Shown: one piece after another, positions 5,751-11,011 of the stretch
Layout: every line of letters begins with the position of its first letter
Numbering within the stretch: position 1 is the stretch's first letter
Assembly: GCA_031287245.1 (NCBI GenBank)
Contig: JAITTD010000121.1
Location: 1-11,011 of the forward strand
Source: Bacteroidales bacterium
GTDB lineage: Bacteria; Bacteroidota; Bacteroidia; Bacteroidales; UBA4181
DNA length: 11,011 nucleotides
Direction: 5' to 3'
Program-made: the position numbers and the translations under genes
Notes under the pieces: model-generated
Databases searched by the model: none
Seen by the model: the letters and a program-made list of their open reading frames with translations, nothing else
Told to the model about the DNA's origin: nothing

Positions 5751-5780
5751 AACAATTTTAAAAAGGTCAATTAAACAAAT

Positions 5781-6545
5781 ATGGACAACGAGAGTGTTTA
5801 CAAAAGAATACAGGATTTTTTCGGTAATATGGACAATATCAGTCTTTTAGAGAATCCTGTGGATGTTACCGTACAGATGCAATATTTTGACCTATCCGGT
5901 AAAGTGCGTGGGAAACAGTCAAATAAGGAAATTTTGGCTCATAAAGATGACTTATTCAATTCTGAAATAACGATAGCCAAAAAAAAGAAACTTCTGGCAC
6001 AAATGGCGGGTATTCCCAGTCCTGAAATATACAGAACGTTAGAAACTTACGCCAAGCAACCGGACGAAACGCTGAAAGAATGGGCGCAGTTGGCTTTGCA
6101 GGAGAATAAATTACTGTTGGAAAGCGATTTGCTGGAATGTCCTCAGGTGTTTATTTCAACCGGATTGGGTGGCAAAGGGCACAAACTCAGGTATTTTGTG
6201 GTGCTCTTCAACAGGGTAGGCGGCAATTTGCAACCATTTCAGCAAAAAATAGTACACGAAGAGATGGAAGACGCTCTGAAACGCCACAATAGCGAATTGG
6301 AAGAGGTACATTTCATGGACAATTACACGACTATGCGTGTGGTGGTGCCACTCACTTCCGACCTTACCCGCGTATTTCGCGAAGGAATTGATGAATGCAA
6401 TCAGTTCGGTAATTTCTTGTCCAACGATTTCATTGTGACCAATATGAAAGAGTTGAGTTCCACGGAAATCAAGGAAGCCCTTGATACAAAAAACGAAGCG
6501 TTGAGCGAACTGGAAGATGATTTCCCCTCCATAGAAGAAGAGTGA
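5781..6545 (+). CDS. Conserved protein of unknown function, 254 residues
   Basis: I recognise this only as a type of protein conserved in Bacteroidales without a known function. It is soluble, with no signal peptide or membrane segment. The N-terminal half is helical and lysine-rich (KKKKLLAQMAGIPSPEIYRT, about 67-86). The second half begins with a conserved-looking block, ECPQVFISTGLGGKGHKLRY (about 118-137), that resembles a glycine loop, followed by strand-like FVVLFNR, a helix FQQKIVHEEMEDAL and VHFMDNYTTMRVVVPL. The C-terminus is acidic (ELEDDFPSIEEE). It is first in a transcription unit, and its TGA overlaps the GTG start of the U32 peptidase (GTGA), suggesting coupled translation and perhaps a shared role. 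Real gene with high certainty; function unknown. Confidence 0.85.
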   Translation: MDNESVYKRIQDFFGNMDNISLLENPVDVTVQMQYFDLSGKVRGKQSNKEILAHKDDLFNSEITIAKKKKLLAQMAGIPSPEIYRTLETYAKQPDETLKEWAQLALQENKLLLESDLLECPQVFISTGLGGKGHKLRYFVVLFNRVGGNLQPFQQKIVHEEMEDALKRHNSELEEVHFMDNYTTMRVVVPLTSDLTRVFREGIDECNQFGNFLSNDFIVTNMKELSSTEIKEALDTKNEALSELEDDFPSIEEE

Positions 6546-8374
6546 CCGCGATAGAACTTCTTTCACCCGCCAGAAATGCAGCCTACGGGAAAGTTGCCAT
6601 CCGGCATGGCGCCGATGCTGTCTATATTGGCGCACTTCGATTTGGTGCACGCGCCGATGCAGGCAATTCTATTGCAGATATAAGCGATTTGGTACGCTTT
6701 GCCCATCTTTACAAGGCAAAAGTATATGCAACGCTCAATACAATACTGTATGACAACGAGATAGATGACGCCGCTCGCATTGCTTGGCAATTGTATGAAG
6801 CAGGTGTGGATGCGCTCATCATACAGGATATGGGGCTGTTGCGCTGCGAGTTGCCTCCGCTTCCCTTGTTTGCCAGCACACAAACCCACAATACTACCGT
6901 TGAAAAAATCAGTTTTTTGGAACAGGTCGGATTTAAACGTGTCATTTTGTCACGTGAATTATGCCTTCATGACATACAGAAAATTCGTCAGAACACAAAA
7001 ATCGAATTAGAAACTTTTGTTCACGGCGCCTTGTGCGTTTCATTCAGCGGACAGTGCTACATGAGCCATTTCCTTACAGGAAGAAGCGGAAACAGGGGCA
7101 ACTGCGCTCAACCATGCCGCTCGTCCTACCAATTGCTGGACGCCAACAAACAGTTGTTGGTAGATAAGGCATATTTGCTGTCACTCAAAGATTTGAACCT
7201 CTCCGCTTACTTGCTGCAACTGATGCATAGCGGAATTACCTCCTTCAAAATAGAGGGCAGACTGAAAGACTTGAATTATCTGAAAAATATCACCGCATTT
7301 TACCGGCAAAAGTTGGATGCCATGATGGAACAAAGCGAGTTTTGCGCAAGTTCGTCAGGGCGAACCACGTTTTGCTTCACTCCCAACCCGCATAAAACCT
7401 TTCACCGTGGATATACCGACTATTTCATCGAAGGACGCAAGGACAAAGTAGCGTCACCCGAAACGCAAAAGTCAACCGGCGAAAGACTGGGATGGGTTTC
7501 GGCAGTGTTTCCGCAATATTTTGTAGTAGAAACCACCCACCCTGTCAGTCAGGGCGACGGCTTGTGCTGGTTGCATCCTCAACGAGGCTTGGAAGGCACG
7601 CTGGTGAACGGTGCGGATGGCAAAAAAATATTTCCGGCTAAACCGGTGCAAATGACCGTTGGCATGGAGATTTTTCGCAACAACGATTTTCGTTTTGAAA
7701 AAGAACTTGCAGGTGAATCTGCCGACAGGCGAGTAAGAGTTGTTTTTGAACTGAGCGAAGAAGAAAACGGCTACCGTCTCAGCGTGACCGACGAGGATGA
7801 CAACACGGTATCTTCCTTTTTCGATGCGGAAAAGATAACTGCCAAAAATATTGAGAAGGCGCAACAACAAATTATCCAGCAACTTGGAAAATTGGGGAAT
7901 ACTGTTTTCGTTGCCCGTCAAGTGCGTTTCCCCGATGATCTCAACTGTTTCATTCTCACAGCAGACCTGAACGCCATGCGCCGCAAGTTGATAGAACAAT
8001 TGGAAACCGTGCGTTTGGAGAAATACCGTGCCAAAGAAGAAGTCAGGCAGGAATCGGATGTTGCTTTTCCCGACAAAAAGATGGATTACCGAGGCAACGT
8101 TGCCAATACCAAGGCCAATGAGTTTTACCTCGCGCATGGCAGCACGGTGACCGAAGAAGCCTTTGAATTGCAGTTTAAACCGAATCAAAGCGCCCGTTCC
8201 ACAGTGCTGATGACCACCAAACACTGCATCAGGTATCAGTACAATGCTTGTCCCGTCAAGCAAAAGAAGAAGAATGAGTGGAAAGAACCGCTCTATCTGC
8301 GGGATAGCAGACATACTTACAAATTGGAATTTGATTGCAAAAAATGCATAATGAAGTGTATTGCAAATGACTGA
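6542..8374 (+). CDS. U32 family peptidase-like protein with DUF3656, RNA-hydroxylation type
   Basis: 610 residues. The N-terminal U32 barrel starts IELLSPARNAAYGKVAI and GADAVYIG (to about 30), has IIQDMGLL and the family signature ETFVHGALCVSFSGQC (157-172) with Cys165 and Cys172, then NRGNCAQPCR with Cys188 and Cys192, the four cysteines taken as an iron-sulfur site in this family. A DUF3656-like region follows (about 400-450: TDEDDNTVSSFF and QQLGKLGNTVF). A C-terminal module adds Cys562, Cys570, Cys599 and Cys602 (CPVK, then CKKC), a likely metal site. E. coli relatives RlhA and TrhP take part in 23S rRNA C2501 and tRNA U34 hydroxylation; length and DUF3656 favour RlhA, so an RNA-modification role is inferred rather than proteolysis. 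The start is GTG at 6542, overlapping the previous stop and fixed by the conserved N-terminus. Confidence 0.9.
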   Translation: MTAIELLSPARNAAYGKVAIRHGADAVYIGALRFGARADAGNSIADISDLVRFAHLYKAKVYATLNTILYDNEIDDAARIAWQLYEAGVDALIIQDMGLLRCELPPLPLFASTQTHNTTVEKISFLEQVGFKRVILSRELCLHDIQKIRQNTKIELETFVHGALCVSFSGQCYMSHFLTGRSGNRGNCAQPCRSSYQLLDANKQLLVDKAYLLSLKDLNLSAYLLQLMHSGITSFKIEGRLKDLNYLKNITAFYRQKLDAMMEQSEFCASSSGRTTFCFTPNPHKTFHRGYTDYFIEGRKDKVASPETQKSTGERLGWVSAVFPQYFVVETTHPVSQGDGLCWLHPQRGLEGTLVNGADGKKIFPAKPVQMTVGMEIFRNNDFRFEKELAGESADRRVRVVFELSEEENGYRLSVTDEDDNTVSSFFDAEKITAKNIEKAQQQIIQQLGKLGNTVFVARQVRFPDDLNCFILTADLNAMRRKLIEQLETVRLEKYRAKEEVRQESDVAFPDKKMDYRGNVANTKANEFYLAHGSTVTEEAFELQFKPNQSARSTVLMTTKHCIRYQYNACPVKQKKKNEWKEPLYLRDSRHTYKLEFDCKKCIMKCIAND

Positions 8375-9722
8375 AAATACAGACCGGTTGAAGAAAAAGT
8401 TGAGCCGCTGTTCCAAAGGGTATGCATTGGTGCGGGGTATCGTTGCTCATCGGGTGTTTTCCCTTTTCTACCGCAAAATTCAGGTTATCGGCAAAGGGAA
8501 TGTGCCGCGCACAGGGGCTGTTATCTTCACGCCCAATCACCAAAACGCACTGATGGACGCTATCTGTATCCTGTGCACGTTCAACCGCCAGCCGGTCTTC
8601 GTTGCCCGTGCCGATATATTCAACAAGCCTTTCATCATTGCTATTTTAAATTTTCTTCGCATCCTGCCCATTTACAGGAAACGGGACGGCGTCAACACGA
8701 TTGACAATAATCAGGAAACATTCGATATTCTGCTGGAAGTGTTGCATCACCAGCAGGCGGTAGGCATCATGCCGGAAGGGGTGCACAACAAAATCAAGCG
8801 ATTGCGAATGTTGCAGAAGGGCGTCTTTCGGTTTGCCATGAAAGCACAGGAATATTCAGGCAACCAACCCGATGTTAAGGTGGTTCCCGTGGGGTTGGAA
8901 TATTCCGACACTCGCAAATTCCGCAGCGACGTGATTATCCGCTATGGCAGCCCCATCGAAATGTCCGATTACTACGATTTGTATATGAAAGATGCTCCAA
9001 GAGCCTTCAAATTATTGCAGAATACCTTGTCTGCCAAGATGAAAGAAGGAATGGTGAACATTGAGAACGAGGAATACTATTCGGAAATAGAGTGTGCCCG
9101 CCGGTTTTTTGAAAAAGACACCCTTCAACGGCTTGGATTGAAAAATGATGGCGAAGGCAGATTATCTGCACAACAGCATATTGTTGCCCGTTTGGAACAG
9201 TTGGCTGCCGAACAGCCGGAAAAAATGCGCATTCTAAGCGCCGACATCAAAGAATATGCTGAGTTAACCGACAAATACCAATTCCGCGACTGGGTGATTG
9301 CCCGTCAGCCCTATTCTCTTGCCGGATTATTGCTGCGCAGTCTGCTTGCTGCGCTTTGTTTTCCCTTGTGGGTGGCGGGCATGGCGTTCAACTACCTTCC
9401 CTACAAACTCTGCGCCCTGTCTTCCCGAAAAATAAAAGACCCGCAGTTTGCAAGTTCGGTGCAATTTGTGGCTGCCTTAGTGGCATTTCCGCTGTATCAC
9501 CTCATTTTAGCCGTCCTCGCCTGCCTCTTTGTACCCTGCATCTGGGGAAAAATCAGCACCATCATTTTACTGATACCTGCCGGTTTGGTGGCTTTCCAAA
9601 GATATATCGCTATGAAAAAACTGATTGCCCGCTATCGTTTTTTCTTCGCTCAACGAGGAAAAAACAGTGATATTCTCAGAATGATAAACCTTCGTAAAAG
9701 CATTTTAGAAAAAATGTTGTAA
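8367..9722 (+). CDS. PlsC-like 1-acylglycerol-3-phosphate acyltransferase family protein
   Basis: Membrane-associated glycerolipid acyltransferase of 451 residues from the ATG at 8367; a TTG at 8361 is less likely. The catalytic block is PNHQNALMDA (His at about 58 and Asp at about 64; five residues lie between them, as in Gpt2-type enzymes, not four). Block II is PIYRKRDG (about 101-108), block III GIMPEGVHN (about 133-141), block IV VVPVGLEY. A long helical middle region precedes two or three membrane segments (about 308-331, 354-381 and 384-400), so the enzyme domain is anchored by its C-terminus. It probably transfers acyl groups to lysophosphatidate or glycerol phosphate at the inner membrane. 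The start lies 8 bases inside the U32 gene, so the genes are co-transcribed; no functional link to the U32 protein is obvious. Confidence 0.9.
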   Translation: MTENTDRLKKKLSRCSKGYALVRGIVAHRVFSLFYRKIQVIGKGNVPRTGAVIFTPNHQNALMDAICILCTFNRQPVFVARADIFNKPFIIAILNFLRILPIYRKRDGVNTIDNNQETFDILLEVLHHQQAVGIMPEGVHNKIKRLRMLQKGVFRFAMKAQEYSGNQPDVKVVPVGLEYSDTRKFRSDVIIRYGSPIEMSDYYDLYMKDAPRAFKLLQNTLSAKMKEGMVNIENEEYYSEIECARRFFEKDTLQRLGLKNDGEGRLSAQQHIVARLEQLAAEQPEKMRILSADIKEYAELTDKYQFRDWVIARQPYSLAGLLLRSLLAALCFPLWVAGMAFNYLPYKLCALSSRKIKDPQFASSVQFVAALVAFPLYHLILAVLACLFVPCIWGKISTIILLIPAGLVAFQRYIAMKKLIARYRFFFAQRGKNSDILRMINLRKSILEKML

Positions 9723-9747
9723 ACCTCAATAAAATCCTGTACGTTTG
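9716..9747 (+). promoter_or_regulatory. Promoter of pyrF, GTTG-N20-TACGTTTG
   Basis: TACGTTTG at 9740-9747 matches TAnnTTTG, and GTTG at 9716-9719, in the last codons of the acyltransferase gene, serves as a -33 element with 20-base spacing. The pyrF ATG follows 22 bases later. Read-through from upstream is also possible, as there is no terminator in the 47-base gap. Confidence 0.65.
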
Positions 9748-9769
9748 CAGCAAAAAACAATTCATACCC

Positions 9770-10609
9770 ATGAACGCCAAAGAACTTTTTGAAAAGATTC
9801 AGGAAAAACGCAGTTTCCTGTGTGTCGGCTTAGACAGCGAGTTTGCCAAAATACCCGAATTTCTGAAACGGGAACAGCACCCTGTTTTTGAATTTAACAA
9901 ACGCATTATTGATGCTACGGCGCCGTACACGGTGGCTTACAAACCCAATATCGCCTTTTACGAAGCGTTTGGAGTGGCAGGCTGGGTGAACCTGCGGTTA
10001 ACGGTGGACTATCTGAACGAGCACTATCCCGATATGTTCCTGATTGCCGATGCAAAACGCGGCGACATCGGCAATACGTCCCGTATGTATGCCAAGGCTT
10101 TTTTCGACACCATCGGCTTCGACGCCGTTACCGTTGCGCCATACATGGGTGAAGATTCGGTAAAACCCTTTATCGGCTACAAGGACAAATGGGCGATTAT
10201 CCTTGCACTCACGTCCAATACGGGCGCCATCAATTTTCAATATACGGAGGACAAATTCAGCGGGCTGATGCTGTTTGAAAAAATCATTGCCCAATCCAAA
10301 AATTGGGGCACAAGCGACAATACTATGTACGTAGTAGGCGCCAACCGTGTCGAAATGCTGACGGAAGTACGCAAACTGGTGCCCGACCACTTTTTACTCA
10401 TACCCGGCGTGGGCGCACAGGGTGGCAATCTGTCGGAAATAGCGCAGGCGGGCTTGAACAGCCAATGCGGATTGTTGGTGAATGCCTCCCGTTCCATTAT
10501 ATTTGCCGACAATACGGAAGAATTTGCCACCATAGCAGCCCAAAAAGCGGCAGAAGTGCAGCAGGAAATGGCTTATTTGCTGATAGAAAAAGGGCTTATA
10601 CAGCCATAA
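9770..10609 (+). CDS. pyrF: Orotidine-5'-phosphate decarboxylase, type 2
   Basis: Last step of de novo UMP synthesis: decarboxylation of OMP in the cytoplasm. 279 residues, the size of the type-2 (mycobacterial/Bacteroidota) form, longer than the ~230-245 residues of the E. coli type. The N-terminus has FLCVGLD (about 16-22). The catalytic signature DAKRGDIGNT (94-103) contains the Asp-Lys-x-x-Asp charge network. Substrate-binding regions are visible as AYKPNIAFYEAFG, TVAPYMGEDS, ILALTSNTGA, and near the end LLIPGVGAQGG and LLVNASRSIIFA for the phosphate. The ATG at 9770 follows its own promoter. A single base separates its stop from the next start codon, at 10611, suggesting it was once co-transcribed with the transporter whose stub follows. 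Confidence 0.96.
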   Translation: MNAKELFEKIQEKRSFLCVGLDSEFAKIPEFLKREQHPVFEFNKRIIDATAPYTVAYKPNIAFYEAFGVAGWVNLRLTVDYLNEHYPDMFLIADAKRGDIGNTSRMYAKAFFDTIGFDAVTVAPYMGEDSVKPFIGYKDKWAIILALTSNTGAINFQYTEDKFSGLMLFEKIIAQSKNWGTSDNTMYVVGANRVEMLTEVRKLVPDHFLLIPGVGAQGGNLSEIAQAGLNSQCGLLVNASRSIIFADNTEEFATIAAQKAAEVQQEMAYLLIEKGLIQP

Positions 10610-10610
10610 A

Positions 10611-10674
10611 ATGATGAAACCAACGAAAATCCATCCTTGCGTTGTATTTTGCGGAAGGGCTGCCATACGTCATG
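10611..10674 (+). pseudogene. N-terminal stub of an AmpG-like MFS transporter, frameshifted and truncated
   Basis: ATGATG at 10611, one base after the pyrF stop, opens MMKPTKIHP; the frame closes at 10694 after 27 codons. In the next frame the same stretch reads SILALYFAEGLPYVM (to 10674). LYFAEGLPYV is what I know as the first-helix start of AmpG-like MFS permeases in Bacteroidota. Removing one A from the AAAA run near 10626-10629 would join MMKPTK to SILALYFAEGLPYVM; a 5-base loss near 10638 is the alternative. After 10674 resemblance stops, where hundreds of residues and about 12 membrane helices should follow. AmpG itself imports anhydromuropeptides for wall recycling. Only a stub is left, so the call rests on about 15 residues and memory. 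Confidence 0.5.
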
Positions 10675-10813
10675 CGACAGAAGGGCAGAACTAAACAAAA
10701 TACAGAATTCCATCTAAATAAGATTATTTATTTTTCAAATTTTTCAACAAATATATCGTTTTGGCATAGAATTTGTGGATTAATAATCATATTAATTTTA
10801 AATTTTTTAAACC
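10675..10813. other. AT-rich intergenic stretch before the NVEALA-like peptide
   Basis: No gene supported. It has an abrupt change from GC-balanced to strongly AT-rich sequence at about 10690-10720. A partial -7-like TAGAATTTG at 10767-10775 has one base too many between TA and TTTG. Two ATTAAT boxes lie at about 10779-10797. This should hold the promoter of the next gene, but I cannot fix it. Confidence 0.4.
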
Positions 10814-11011
10814 CTGAAAAGAATATCTTTAATTGTGATTGCAGTAGCAATAATTGCTGCTGCGGGAGTAAATGCTCGTATGAATATGAGCAAAGAGTAT
10901 GTTTCACCACTGACACTGGCTAATATCCAAGCATTGGCTGTGCCGTCAGAGTCATTGGATTGTACGGGTACTTATCAGTGTAATGGTACTTATAAAAACC
11001 TAAGGGGAGCT
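10814..11011 (+). CDS. NVEALA-like secreted peptide, 3' end outside window, apparent CTG start
   Basis: From CTG at 10814 the frame reads LKRISLIVIAVAIIAAAGVN, then ARMNMSKEYVSPLTLANIQA and LAVPSESLDCTGTYQC, and is still open at the window end (66 codons). The architecture is that of the Bacteroidota NVEALA family: short Lys/Arg start, hydrophobic signal-like helix (about 4-18), a short spacer, a LTLANIQALA motif where NVEALA is usual (NIQALA, about 40-45), then a small Cys-, Gly- and Thr-containing tail (Cys53, Cys59). These are short exported peptides of unknown role, often in multiple copies. The stop TAA lies two codons before the CTG, so no ATG upstream is possible in frame; in-frame GTG at 10835 would remove much of the leader. 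The start may be a true CTG or a mutated ATG. Confidence 0.6.
   Translation, partial: MKRISLIVIAVAIIAAAGVNARMNMSKEYVSPLTLANIQALAVPSESLDCTGTYQCNGTYKNLRGA

Noticed and set aside
7472..8416. Minus-strand 314-codon open frame within the U32 gene
   Set aside because: It lies opposite the C-terminal half of a well-supported U32 protein, has Phe/His-rich low-information sequence and no recognisable motifs.
10759..10776. Sigma-54-like site TGGCATAGAATTTG before the NVEALA-like gene
   Set aside because: The second dinucleotide is TG instead of GC and the register is off by one base; a chance match in AT-rich DNA is likely.
10642..10923. Plus-strand 93-codon frame from the transporter stub through the NVEALA region
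   Set aside because: Only its first ten codons look meaningful; the rest is AT-rich and overlaps the better NVEALA-like frame, so it is not one gene.

Overview
The window looks like chromosomal DNA of a Bacteroidota bacterium, probably of the order Bacteroidales. The grounds are start-proximal sites of the form TAnnTTTG (the Bacteroidota -7 box, in two places with a -33 element about 20 bases upstream), a bS6-bS18-bL9 cluster without priB, a Bacteroidota-type glycine-rich RRM protein, a long U32 peptidase, a type-2 orotidine-5'-phosphate decarboxylase, and an NVEALA-like secreted peptide at the right edge. No rRNA, tRNA, CRISPR array or intact insertion sequence was seen.

Left part (1-998), an accessory and decayed region. 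The 3' end of a COG2865/AlbA_2-type ATP-binding regulator with a tandem-repeat linker and a winged helix is followed at once by a short, frameshifted gene start. That start resembles the N-terminus of BrxL, the Lon-like protein of BREX phage defence. It breaks off into unrelated sequence, which on the other strand holds a 57-codon open frame of unknown meaning.

Second part (985-3599, minus strand), a two-gene operon. A Tat-exported Gfo/Idh/MocA oxidoreductase is coupled by an ATGA overlap to an exported DUF6807 (PmoA-like) protein. Such pairs occur in Bacteroidota carbohydrate loci; the substrate is unknown.

Core part (3893-10609, plus strand). A single-gene RRM unit with its own promoter and terminator comes first, then rpsF-rpsR-rplI with promoter and terminator. 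Next is a promoter-led run of a conserved protein of unknown function, a U32 peptidase of the RNA-hydroxylation type and a PlsC-like acyltransferase, joined by overlapping stop and start codons. pyrF follows, with its own promoter inside the end of the acyltransferase gene.

Right edge (10611-11011), a second decayed junction. One base after pyrF begins what looks like the first roughly 20 codons of an AmpG-like MFS transporter, frameshifted and cut off. Then comes an AT-rich stretch and an NVEALA-like peptide reading frame, apparently with CTG where ATG is expected, running off the window.

No complete novel system is evident. The best leads are the BREX-like remnant, the NVEALA-like peptide with its odd start, the transporter stub, and strong Shine-Dalgarno sequences in the operon for S6 and S18, in a phylum that normally does not use them.
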